Shown in pieces: positions 1-6,790 of a stretch of DNA of 10,149 nucleotides. A program made the translations under genes and the position numbers. Numbering within the stretch: the stretch's first letter is position 1; the number at the start of each line of letters is the position of its first letter. Below the pieces are notes generated by a model. That model was not told the origin of the DNA and ran no database searches. It saw only the letters and a list, made by a program, of their open reading frames with translations. Source of the stretch: an uncultured Hyphomicrobiales bacterium (GTDB taxonomy: Bacteria; Pseudomonadota; Alphaproteobacteria; Rhizobiales; Beijerinckiaceae); contig CAIZGQ010000653.1 in NCBI GenBank assembly GCA_903932565.1, positions 1 through 10,149 of the forward strand, in the 5' to 3' direction.

Positions 1-674
1 CGCGGCTGCTGTTAGGCCTTGATCGTTCTTTTGTTTTTACGCTGACCGAAATACTTTTTGGTGGTGACGGCTCAGAGCCGGCATTCGACACAGATCGCGC
101 GTTTACGAACATCGAGATGAAAGTGGCGCAACGCGCATTCGATCTTGCGATCTCATCCTTGCAAGCAGCCTTTGCGCCGGTTGCGAATTTGACGTTTATG
201 TATGAGCGTACGGAAGCTCGGCTTGAATTTGCAATTGCGGGACGTCGCAGCAATCTCGCCGTGCTGGCGCGCGTCGGTCTGCGCCTTATGGATCGAACTG
301 GCGAACTCTTTGTGGTCATTCCACAACAGGCGCTGAATCCACTGCGGCAATTGCTGGCGATTGATCTCACGACAACGACAACCCATTCCGATCCCAAATG
401 GACCAAGAAGATCGAGCGAGAGCTTCATCGCACTGAAGTTTCCATGCGAGCCCTTCTTCAGTCCGAGGATCTTGAACTGGGCGATATTGCCGATTGGAAA
501 ATTGGCCAATTCATTCCGCTCAAATCCATTGAAGAGGGATTTCTTCGATTGGAGTGTGAGGGACAACCCATCTTTACGTGCGAACTAGGGCGCGCAAAAG
601 ATGTCTACACAGTAAGGGTTCGAGATCCCATAGATCTGGAAGCCGAGTTTATCGACGACATGATGGCGCAATAG
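1..674 (+). CDS. fliM: Flagellar motor switch protein FliM (5' end outside window)
   Basis: FliM is the cytoplasmic C-ring protein that binds phosphorylated CheY and links FliG to FliN. The reading frame is open from base 3, so the 5' end lies upstream; an internal ATG at 117 is not the real start. About 223 codons are visible. They begin in the middle (CheC-like) domain with a GGDG motif encoded at 60-71; this is the GGxG loop that in characterised FliM contacts the EHPQ region of FliG. The motif is followed by a conserved stretch containing FTNIEMKVAQRAF. The C-terminal part (LELGDIADWKIGQFIPL onward) has the look of an SPOA domain, which pairs with FliN. The N-terminal CheY-binding peptide is not in the window. 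The frame ends in TAG, 28 bases before fliN. Identification is firm from the motifs and from the fliN-fliG neighbours. Confidence 0.93.
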   Translation, partial: RLLLGLDRSFVFTLTEILFGGDGSEPAFDTDRAFTNIEMKVAQRAFDLAISSLQAAFAPVANLTFMYERTEARLEFAIAGRRSNLAVLARVGLRLMDRTGELFVVIPQQALNPLRQLLAIDLTTTTTHSDPKWTKKIERELHRTEVSMRALLQSEDLELGDIADWKIGQFIPLKSIEEGFLRLECEGQPIFTCELGRAKDVYTVRVRDPIDLEAEFIDDMMAQ

Positions 675-702
675 TGCGGCCTGTAACATTCGGGGTTCAT
701 CT

Positions 703-1011
703 ATGATGGATGATGCCGATGGCGACTTTGCTGAAGTCGCCTCAAATGACGAACGCCGCAATCTCGATACGATTTTGCGTATTCCTGTTAGCGTTCAGGT
801 GGTCCTGGGCTCGGCGCAAATGCCAGTTTCAAACTTGTTGAAACTGGGACGTGGCGCTGTCATTCCGCTGGATCGCCGAATTGGCGAGCCTGTGGACGTG
901 GTGGTCAATGGGCGGATCGTGGCGCGTGGGGAAGTTGTCGTTGTTGAAGACGACAGCACACGATTTGGTGTTTCTCTGACGGAGATCGTTGGTCCGACCA
1001 AACCGGATTGA
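703..1011 (+). CDS. fliN: Flagellar motor switch protein FliN
   Basis: FliN forms the bottom of the C-ring together with the FliM C-terminus and helps dock export-apparatus cargo. The protein is 102 aa, shorter than enteric FliN (137 aa); the difference is in the variable N-terminus, here only about 20 acidic residues (MMDDADGDFAEVASNDE). The rest is one SPOA domain: RIPVSVQVVLGSAQMPVSNLL, then the typical G..IPLDR..GEPVDVVVNG core and an ending like FGVSLTEIV. The start is ATG at 703 or the adjacent ATG at 706; a GGGG at 692-695 could act as ribosome-binding site for either. The gene lies between fliM and fliG, as expected for a switch operon. Its TGA stop lies just before the fliG start. 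Confidence 0.93.
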   Translation: MMDDADGDFAEVASNDERRNLDTILRIPVSVQVVLGSAQMPVSNLLKLGRGAVIPLDRRIGEPVDVVVNGRIVARGEVVVVEDDSTRFGVSLTEIVGPTKPD

Positions 1012-1025
1012 CGACCAGACGCATC

Positions 1026-2054
1026 ATGCCAGATTCGTTTCACGCGCAGATTCAGCCTCGCCCGCTTTCCGGACCTGAAAAGGTTGCGGCGCTGCTTCTC
1101 ACCATGGGGCGGCCCGCAGCCAATCGCCTCCTGAAACACTTCGATCCCATAGAACTGCGTCAGATTACAAAATCCGCCGCAGATCTTGGCTCGGTGCCAT
1201 CAGCAACGATTGACACGATCGTCGACGAGTTCAGCTCGAAATTCGTGGCTGGACTTGATCTTATGGGCACTGCTGGTGAAGCCCAGCAATTGCTGTCGGA
1301 GGTTCTGCCGCCCGACCAGGTCGCAGACATCATGTCTGACGTGCTTGGCAGCTCGAACAATCTGTTGTGGGATCGGCTCTCAACGATCGCAGAAGCATCT
1401 TTTGCGGATTATATTGTCAAGGAACATCCTCAGACTGCCGCGTTGATACTGTCAAAAGTTCCCACGGCAACAGCGGCCAAAGTTATAAGTCTCATTCCGC
1501 GTGTGGCGCGCAACGCCCTTGTGCGGCGGATGCTCGCTCTCAAGCCAGCATCTGATCCAGCCATGCACATTATTGAATCGACGCTGCAGGCAGATCTCCT
1601 TTTGAATGTCGCTCGCAAGTCCGGTGCAGACGCCAATGCTCGTGTGGCTGATATCATCAACAAGCTTGAGCGGGAGCATGTCGATGATGTCCTTCAAAGC
1701 CTCAGCGAAAGCCGTCCAAAGAGCGCCGAGGTTTTGAAGAGCCTGCTCTTCACGTTCGAGGACATTGTCAATCTCTCGAAACGCGCGCGCTCGATCCTGT
1801 TTGATCAGGTTCCATCCGATCGCATTGTGATCGCTCTGAAGGGCACCGAGGCGGACTTCAAGGATCTCATCTTGTCGTCCTTGGCGGCGCGCGCACGACG
1901 TCTGGTCGAGCATGAATTGTCGATCAGCGGGCCCGTGTCTCAAAAGGAAGTGATGAAGGCGCGACGCATGATTTCTGAACTTGTTCTCGAGCTTGCTGAT
2001 AAGGGCATGATCGACATCAAGGATGAAGAAGACGGCGGCGAGACATTCGCGTGA
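1026..2054 (+). CDS. fliG: Flagellar motor switch protein FliG
   Basis: FliG is the rotor protein that sits on the MS-ring and takes torque from the stator. With the ATG at 1026 it is 342 aa, close to the usual 330-345. An in-frame TTG at 1008 would add six residues and overlap the fliN stop; neither start has a clear ribosome-binding site, and ATG was preferred. Features in order: N-terminal FliF-binding region (LSGPEKVAALLLTMG near residue 15), middle domain with EHPQT at about 133-137 (the EHPQR-type FliM contact), and a C-terminal torque domain containing LKGTEADFKDLIL and SGPVSQKEV. Aligned by eye with E. coli FliG, K264 and R281 are kept, but D288 is His, D289 is Glu and R297 is Ser. 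flhB follows after six bases. Confidence 0.95.
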   Translation: MPDSFHAQIQPRPLSGPEKVAALLLTMGRPAANRLLKHFDPIELRQITKSAADLGSVPSATIDTIVDEFSSKFVAGLDLMGTAGEAQQLLSEVLPPDQVADIMSDVLGSSNNLLWDRLSTIAEASFADYIVKEHPQTAALILSKVPTATAAKVISLIPRVARNALVRRMLALKPASDPAMHIIESTLQADLLLNVARKSGADANARVADIINKLEREHVDDVLQSLSESRPKSAEVLKSLLFTFEDIVNLSKRARSILFDQVPSDRIVIALKGTEADFKDLILSSLAARARRLVEHELSISGPVSQKEVMKARRMISELVLELADKGMIDIKDEEDGGETFA

Positions 2055-2060
2055 TGACGC

Positions 2061-3146
2061 ATGAGTGACAAGCCCGATCGCGAGTCGCAAACCGAAGAGC
2101 CGACTGATAAACGGCTCTCGGAGGCGCGCGAAAAAGGCAATGTGCCCTCATCATCCGAAGTTCCCCTTGCCGCCTCATTTGTGGCACTGGCGGGTCTGGT
2201 TGTGATGGCCGCGCAGCCGCTGTCAACGGCTATCGCCGCGCAACTGGGTCGTTTGTTTGACGAGATTGGACCACGCCATCTCGAATCACAGCATGACGTA
2301 CGATCCATCTTTTTCAACGTGAGCGAATTTATGCTTATCCCGATCCTGCCACTGGTGTTGGTCATGATCGCAGCGGGCATAGCAGCTGCCGTCATTCAGA
2401 ATCCGCCATCCGTTAGCTTTGACAGACTTGCGCCCGATTTTTCGCGAATTTCGCCGATGGCGGGGTTAAACCGCATCTACGGTGCACGCGCTCGCGTGGA
2501 TTTTACCAAAGCAGCCGTGAAGCTTTTCGGCGGCATGGCACTTATCTGGAATTGGTTTGAGCGTGAAAAAGATAAGCTGGCATTGCTCATTGCTTACGAG
2601 CCCCAATCCGTTGGAAAGACGCTGATTGATGCGCTTGCACAGCTCATCATCGAGATCACGGTTCTATGTGTGTGCATAGCCGCAGCGGACTGGTATTTTG
2701 CACGGGCCCGCTGGCGTCGCGAACTTCGCATGACCAAGGAAGAGGTCAAGCGGGAACATAAGGAAGCCGAACGCGATCCCGCCCTCAAAAATAAAATGCG
2801 AAGCCTTGCTCTGTCGCGGGTGCGTACACGTATGATGGCGGCTGTTCCCAAAGCCACTGTGATCATCACAAACCCGACGCATCTGGCCATTGCTTTGCGG
2901 TTCGTACGTTCTGAAAATGATGCGCCGATTGTCGTTGCGAAAGGCGCCGACCTTGTGGCGTTGCGCATTCGTGAGATTGCAGCCGAGCATGATATTCCGA
3001 TTATTGAAGATCGCCCGCTGGCACGCGCCATGTTCGACGCTGTGAAAGTTGACCAGAAGATACCAACGCAATTCTACAAAGCGGTGGCCGTTATCATTCA
3101 TCATCTGTCGCGCAAGCTTCTCGTGGGAAGTACGCCACAAGCCTGA
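2061..3146 (+). CDS. flhB: Flagellar type III export gate protein FlhB
   Basis: FlhB is an inner-membrane part of the flagellar export gate. It cleaves itself and thereby switches export from rod and hook proteins to filament proteins. The 361-aa length fits the family (E. coli 382). The N-terminus has the family pattern EEPTDKRLSEAREKGNVP. Four hydrophobic segments are visible at roughly residues 35-60, 90-113, 150-165 and 190-210, followed by a basic linker (MTKEEVKREHKEAERDP). The self-cleavage motif NPTH is at residues 271-274, within VIITNPTHLAIAL, so it should be cleavage-competent. The start lies six bases after the fliG stop with no strong ribosome-binding site, so it is probably translated by coupling. 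It is the last gene of the switch block; a 77-base gap follows before flgB. Confidence 0.96.
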   Translation: MSDKPDRESQTEEPTDKRLSEAREKGNVPSSSEVPLAASFVALAGLVVMAAQPLSTAIAAQLGRLFDEIGPRHLESQHDVRSIFFNVSEFMLIPILPLVLVMIAAGIAAAVIQNPPSVSFDRLAPDFSRISPMAGLNRIYGARARVDFTKAAVKLFGGMALIWNWFEREKDKLALLIAYEPQSVGKTLIDALAQLIIEITVLCVCIAAADWYFARARWRRELRMTKEEVKREHKEAERDPALKNKMRSLALSRVRTRMMAAVPKATVIITNPTHLAIALRFVRSENDAPIVVAKGADLVALRIREIAAEHDIPIIEDRPLARAMFDAVKVDQKIPTQFYKAVAVIIHHLSRKLLVGSTPQA

Positions 3147-3223
3147 CGGGACATCTGCGACAGTTTGGGACAATCTTCAATGTCTATCGTTATCCTACTC
3201 TAAATGAATTGGAGCAGGCTGCT
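3147..3223 (+). promoter_or_regulatory. flhB-flgB spacer, possible control region
   Basis: This 77-base gap is the widest between genes left of 9211, apart from the similar one before motE, so a promoter for the rod operon could lie here. It contains GGGACA twice, at 3148-3153 and 3167-3172, with a further GACA at 3159-3162. A small inverted pair GACA (3169-3172) and TGTC (3181-3184) is also present. No convincing -35/-10 pair was found: TTGGGA at 3165 and TATCCT at 3191 are 20 bases apart. The last part holds the flgB ribosome-binding site. The regulatory role is inferred from position and the repeats only. Confidence 0.25.
3211..3214 (+). promoter_or_regulatory. Ribosome-binding site that fixes the flgB start
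   Basis: GGAG lies nine bases before the ATG at 3224, a normal spacing. The only upstream in-frame start, TTG at 3209, would place this GGAG inside the coding region and has no purine-rich site of its own. The ATG at 3224 is therefore preferred. Confidence 0.6.
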
Positions 3224-3613
3224 ATGATAGATCAGCCCTACGTTTTTGATCTTGCCGCAAAAAAATCGCAATGGCTTGCGGTTCGGCAGGTAACCATCGC
3301 CAGCAACGTCGCCAACGCAAATACGCCCGGATACCAGGCGTCGGACGTGGCGCCCTTCACGAAGGTTTTAGACTCGGCCGCTTTGTCGATGTCTGTCACC
3401 GATCCGGGGCACATGGCGGTGAACACGAGCTCCTTGTCCGCGCGTTCGCCACGCCAGGTTGCGGCTTCGTCCTGGGACGTATCGCCGTCTGGCAATTCTG
3501 TCAGCGTCGAGCAGGAAATGGCGAAGGCAGGCGAGTTGTCGAAGGATTATTCCCTCACCACTGGCATCATGCGCAGCATGCAACGCATCTGGCTCATGGG
3601 TGTGAAAGCTTGA
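3224..3613 (+). CDS. flgB: Flagellar proximal rod protein FlgB
   Basis: FlgB is the first rod protein laid on the MS-ring and FliE in the periplasm, exported by the flagellar type III system. With the ATG at 3224 the product is 129 aa, near the family norm. It begins MIDQPYVFDLAAKKSQWLAV, a rhizobial-type N-terminus. It carries the rod/hook signature ASNVANANTPGYQASDV around residues 25-42 and a C-terminal helix (QEMAKAGELSKDYSLTTGIM) that would pair with the N-terminal helix. There is no cleavable signal peptide, as expected for type III export. A TTG at 3209 is an alternative start but would swallow the ribosome-binding site. flgC starts two bases after the stop, so the two are very likely cotranslated. 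Confidence 0.95.
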   Translation: MIDQPYVFDLAAKKSQWLAVRQVTIASNVANANTPGYQASDVAPFTKVLDSAALSMSVTDPGHMAVNTSSLSARSPRQVAASSWDVSPSGNSVSVEQEMAKAGELSKDYSLTTGIMRSMQRIWLMGVKA

Positions 3614-3615
3614 CC

Positions 3616-4038
3616 ATGTTTGATCCTCTCAGTGCCTCCATGCAGATCGCCGGTAGCGGGCTTGCCGCACAATCGGTACGCTTGCGCATCGTGTCAGAAA
3701 ACATTGCGAATGCGGATTCAACGTCGGCTCTGCCGGGGGGGGATCCGTACTCCCGAAAGACTGTTACGTTTTCGTCCATTCTCGACAAAACCACCGGCGC
3801 CAGCCAGGTCGAGATCCAGACGTTGGGCACAGACACCAGCGCGTTTCGGATTGAGCGAAACCCCTCGCATCCAGCGGCTGATTCCAACGGGATCGTCAAA
3901 TATCCCAACGTCAATCTTCTGCTGGAGATGGCGGATATGCGGGAGGCAAACCGGTCTTATGAAGCCAACACGCAGGTCATCAAGGAAGGCCGCGATCTTT
4001 TGGGCATGACAATTGATCTTCTGAGGTCGAACTCATGA
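3616..4038 (+). CDS. flgC: Flagellar proximal rod protein FlgC
   Basis: FlgC is a proximal rod subunit that joins FlgB to FlgF/FlgG. The product is 140 aa (E. coli 134). The N-terminus MFDPLSASMQIAGSGLAAQS leads into IVSENIANADST, the rod signature in the form used by rhizobial FlgC. The middle has PGGDPYSRKTVTF, and the C-terminal end has YPNVNLLLEMADMREANRSY followed by a helix, all typical of the family. The open frame extends far upstream through flgB, but the ATG at 3616, two bases after the flgB stop, gives the correct N-terminus. The stop overlaps the fliE start (ATGA at 4035-4038). The codons for PGGD contain a run of eight G bases, a possible slippage site. Confidence 0.95.
   Translation: MFDPLSASMQIAGSGLAAQSVRLRIVSENIANADSTSALPGGDPYSRKTVTFSSILDKTTGASQVEIQTLGTDTSAFRIERNPSHPAADSNGIVKYPNVNLLLEMADMREANRSYEANTQVIKEGRDLLGMTIDLLRSNS
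3735..3742 (+). repeat. Run of eight G inside flgC
   Basis: An uninterrupted G8 tract lies in the codons for Pro-Gly-Gly-Asp of FlgC. The frame is intact as given and continues into conserved FlgC sequence, so the shown state is ON. Loss or gain of one G would cut FlgC short near residue 45. It is the longest single-base run I noticed in the window. Confidence 0.9.
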
Positions 4039-4343
4039 ACATAAAGCCGCTTTCGACGTCTTCAGGTATCGGCCTGAACATGATGCAGCCCGATACCAGC
4101 CTGTCGGGTACAGCCGCATCAGCTGGCTCAGATTTTGGAGCAATGCTGGCCCAGGTCGCAACTGACGCTACGAAATCAGTTCAGTCTGCGGAAGCAGCTT
4201 CCATTCGTGGAATTCAAGGCACGATGCCTGTGCAAGATGTTGTCAACCAACTCATGGCAGCAGAGCGAAATCTTCAGACCGTGATTTCAGTCCGCGACAA
4301 GGTTGTTTCTGCCTATCAGGAACTCGGGCGGATGGCCATTTAA
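4035..4343 (+). CDS. fliE: Flagellar hook-basal body protein FliE
   Basis: FliE is the small exported adaptor between the MS-ring and the proximal rod. The 102-aa length matches the family (E. coli 104). The N-terminal third is low in recognisable features. The conserved C-terminal part reads VQDVVNQLMAAERNLQTVIS, then VRDKVVSAYQELGRMAI, the helical pair that contacts FlgB. The start ATG overlaps the flgC stop by four bases. A GAGG at 4023-4026, eight bases upstream, is a good ribosome-binding site, so it can be translated both by coupling and independently. flgG follows after 12 bases. Position between flgC and flgG is the standard rhizobial order. Confidence 0.94.
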   Translation: MNIKPLSTSSGIGLNMMQPDTSLSGTAASAGSDFGAMLAQVATDATKSVQSAEAASIRGIQGTMPVQDVVNQLMAAERNLQTVISVRDKVVSAYQELGRMAI

Positions 4344-4355
4344 GGACACGAACAG

Positions 4356-5144
4356 ATGAGAGCGCTCGCAATTGCGGCAACGGGCATGAGTGCCCAGCAG
4401 CTGAACGTGGAGACGATTGCGAACAATATCGCAAACATCAACACGACGGCCTACAAACAATCCCGCGCTGAATTCACCGACTTGCTTTACGAGGCTGAGC
4501 GCGTGCAGGGCGTGTCGAGCCGCGGTCAGAATTCAGTTGTGCCAGAAGGCGCACAAATCGGACTTGGCGTGCGCACAGCGGCTATTCGCAAGCTGCATGT
4601 GCAAGGATCGTTGACGCAGACGGGTAACAGTTTTGATCTTGCTTTGAACGGCAAGGGCTGGTTTCAAGTGACCGGCCCCAATGCTGAGACTGTGTTCACG
4701 CGTGCAGGTGCGTTCAACACCAACGCGCAAGGCCAGCTGGTGACAACCGATGGTTACCTCGTTGATCCTGCGATCACAGTGCCCGCCAACACACAGTCCG
4801 TGTCCGTGAATCAAACTGGTATCGTCTCTGCTTTGGTCGCGGGCCAGACCGCGCCGCAGCAGATCGGGCAATTGACGCTTGCCAACTTCGCCAATGAAAC
4901 AGGACTCCAGCCGCTGGGCAACAGCCTCTATCAGCAGACAGAAGCGTCCGGCGCGCCCGTTGTCGGAGTGGCAGGTGATCCTGGATTTGCGACCATCATG
5001 CAGGGCTATCTTGAAAGTTCCAACGTCGATCCCGTGAAGGAAATCACAAATCTCATTTCAGCGCAGCGCGCCTATGAAATGAACTCCAAGGTGATTTCAG
5101 CAGCGGACGACATGATGGGTACCGTATCGAAAGGCATCCGGTGA
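4356..5144 (+). CDS. flgG: Flagellar distal rod protein FlgG
   Basis: FlgG builds the distal rod, the drive shaft that passes through the P and L rings. At 262 aa it matches the usual length (E. coli 260). The N-terminus MRALAIAATGMSAQQLNVET is followed by NNIANINTTAYKQSRAEF, the rod/hook signature with the FlgG-type segment after it. Mid-protein there is LALNGKGWFQVTGP and VFTRAGAFNTNAQGQLVT, typical of flagellar hook-rod proteins. The C-terminus has GYLESSNVDPVKEITNLISA and QRAYEMNSKVI. A strong AAGGA at 4342-4346, nine bases before the ATG, overlaps the fliE TAA stop. The stop overlaps the GTG start of flgA. No flgF is visible beside it. Confidence 0.96.
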   Translation: MRALAIAATGMSAQQLNVETIANNIANINTTAYKQSRAEFTDLLYEAERVQGVSSRGQNSVVPEGAQIGLGVRTAAIRKLHVQGSLTQTGNSFDLALNGKGWFQVTGPNAETVFTRAGAFNTNAQGQLVTTDGYLVDPAITVPANTQSVSVNQTGIVSALVAGQTAPQQIGQLTLANFANETGLQPLGNSLYQQTEASGAPVVGVAGDPGFATIMQGYLESSNVDPVKEITNLISAQRAYEMNSKVISAADDMMGTVSKGIR

Positions 5145-5617
5145 CACGTATGTCTAAGGGGATGGCTTGGGCGCGGCTGTCAGTTGCTCTGGCTTCAGGA
5201 GCGCTCTTGCTGTTGCAAAGCGTTTATGCTGCTGGTGCAGCAACGCTTACGATTGCAAGTGTGACCATTTATCCGGGCGACTTGATTTCAAATTCCCAGC
5301 TTCGCGACGAGGAACAGCAAAAGGTTGACCAGTCGGCCTGGTTGTCGCGTACGGATCTTGTCGGACGCATTGCAAAGCGAACTCTTCTCAAGGATCAGCC
5401 AATTCCCATTGGCTCGGTTGAAGATGCGAGAGCGTTCAAGGTCGGTTCGCAAGTTCGCTTGATCTTCCAGGAAGAGGGACTGACCATCGTATCCTCCGGC
5501 ATGGCGTTGCAGACTGGGGTCGCTGGGGATCACGTCCGCGTCCGCAACACACAATCGGGACAGATTGTCGTTGGGCTCGTCCAACAAGACGGCTCAATAA
5601 AAGTTGGCGAGAAATGA
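5141..5617 (+). CDS. flgA: P-ring assembly chaperone FlgA
   Basis: FlgA is a periplasmic chaperone needed to assemble FlgI into the P-ring around the rod. The product is 158 aa, short compared with enteric FlgA (about 219) but in line with the rhizobial form. An N-terminal signal peptide is visible (basic start, then LSVALASGALLLLQSVYA), with likely cleavage near AGAA. The rest resembles the SAF/FlgA C-terminal fold: a first part with SRTDLVGRIAKRTLLKDQPI and a second with VRLIFQEEGLTIVSSGMALQ and DHVRVRNTQSGQIVVGLV. The GTG at 5141 overlaps the flgG stop and has GAAAGG at 5129-5134 at six bases; an ATG at 5150 is an alternative with poor spacing. flgI overlaps its stop. Confidence 0.9.
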   Translation: MTRMSKGMAWARLSVALASGALLLLQSVYAAGAATLTIASVTIYPGDLISNSQLRDEEQQKVDQSAWLSRTDLVGRIAKRTLLKDQPIPIGSVEDARAFKVGSQVRLIFQEEGLTIVSSGMALQTGVAGDHVRVRNTQSGQIVVGLVQQDGSIKVGEK

Positions 5618-6714
5618 AACGCTTGCTGATCAGTCTGCTTATTGGCCTCATGCTGCCCGCACCGACCCAGGCGGGGGTCAGGCTCAAAGATATTACAACA
5701 ATCCAGGGTGTTCGTGACAATCAGCTCGTCGGCTACGGCCTGGTGGTTGGCCTGCAGGGCAGTGGCGATTCGCTGCGAAACGCGCCGTTCACCGAACAAG
5801 CTGTTCAATCGATGCTGGATCGGATGGGTCTCAGCATGCGGGGTGCGCAATTGCGAACACGCAATATCGCAGCTGTGATTGTGACTGCAGATCTCCCGGC
5901 ATTTTCATCGCGCGGCTCGCGGATCGATGTGGGGATTGCGTCCCTTGGCGATGCCACGTCCCTTATGGGCGGGACCCTCATCATGACACCTTTGTCAGGA
6001 CCTGACGGAAAAACGTACGCTGTTGCGCAGGGACCTTTGGCGGTCTCCGGCTTTGCGGCACAAGGACAAAATGAAGCTTTGACGCAGGGCGTTCCAACTG
6101 CCGGGCGAATTCCCAACGGTGCGCTGGTTGAACAGGAATTGCCCGCGCGTCTCACAGACATCGGTCCGCTGATTTTTGAATTGCGCAACCCTGATTATCA
6201 AACTGCTGTCAGGACGGCCGACGCCATCAATCGCTATGCCCAGGCGCGATTTGGAAAAATCATCGCGCAGGAACAGGACTTCCGCTCAATCCAGATTGAT
6301 CGTCCGCCACGTATGTCGATTCCCCGCTTGATCGCAGAGATTGGTGAAATTGAAGTCGAGCCGGATATGCCAGCTCGCGTTGTGATCGATGAGCGAACCG
6401 GAACAGTGGTCATCGGGCAAGATGTGCAGATTTCAACCGTGGCCGTGACACAGGGGAATCTGACCGTCAGGGTCACCGAGACCCCCACCGTGTCACAGCC
6501 AGGCCCGCTATCCAATGGCACCACAAAGGTCACAACCCAGACAAACGTGTCAGCGTCTCAGAGTGGGGGGCGCGTGGCCGTGCTGTCGGGCCCCAGCCTG
6601 CGAACATTGGTCAATGGCTTGAATCAGATTGGGCTGAAGCCTCCGGGAATCATTGCAATTCTTCAATCGCTCAAATCTGCAGGGGCGCTTCATGCCGAGC
6701 TGATCGTCCAATAA
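5614..6714 (+). CDS. flgI: Flagellar P-ring protein FlgI
   Basis: FlgI forms the P-ring, the bushing in the peptidoglycan layer through which the rod turns. At 366 aa it matches the family (E. coli 365). It has a Sec signal peptide (MKRLLISLLIGLMLPAPTQA, cleavage before GVRLKD). The mature N-terminus shows the hallmark block VRLKDITTIQGVRDNQLVGY followed by GLVVGLQGSGDS. Later family blocks include NIAAVIVTADLPAF, SLGDATSLMGGTLIMTPL and VVIDERTGTVVIGQDVQI, and the end is the usual LKSAGALHAELIVQ. Its ATG overlaps the flgA stop as ATGA; the upstream purine stretch is weak, so expression probably relies on coupling to its own chaperone gene. A 76-base gap follows before motE. Confidence 0.97.
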   Translation: MKRLLISLLIGLMLPAPTQAGVRLKDITTIQGVRDNQLVGYGLVVGLQGSGDSLRNAPFTEQAVQSMLDRMGLSMRGAQLRTRNIAAVIVTADLPAFSSRGSRIDVGIASLGDATSLMGGTLIMTPLSGPDGKTYAVAQGPLAVSGFAAQGQNEALTQGVPTAGRIPNGALVEQELPARLTDIGPLIFELRNPDYQTAVRTADAINRYAQARFGKIIAQEQDFRSIQIDRPPRMSIPRLIAEIGEIEVEPDMPARVVIDERTGTVVIGQDVQISTVAVTQGNLTVRVTETPTVSQPGPLSNGTTKVTTQTNVSASQSGGRVAVLSGPSLRTLVNGLNQIGLKPPGIIAILQSLKSAGALHAELIVQ

Positions 6715-6790
6715 GTGTCAGCCATGGGCAAGCTCGGCCTGCGATGACTTACCGGAATGTGTGCTCTATCTCGAATCAAGTGACAGACCA

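Noticed and set aside
1452..2090. 212-codon open frame on the minus strand opposite fliG
   Set aside because: It lies fully antisense to a clear fliG, has no recognisable domain and no ribosome-binding site of note; long antisense frames are common opposite GC-rich genes.
2664..3173. 169-codon minus-strand open frame opposite flhB, ending in the flhB-flgB gap
   Set aside because: It covers the conserved FlhB cytoplasmic domain in antisense; no motif supports a real protein.
3165..3196. Sigma-70 promoter TTGGGA / TATCCT before flgB
   Set aside because: The spacer is 20 bases, too long, and neither box is close to consensus.
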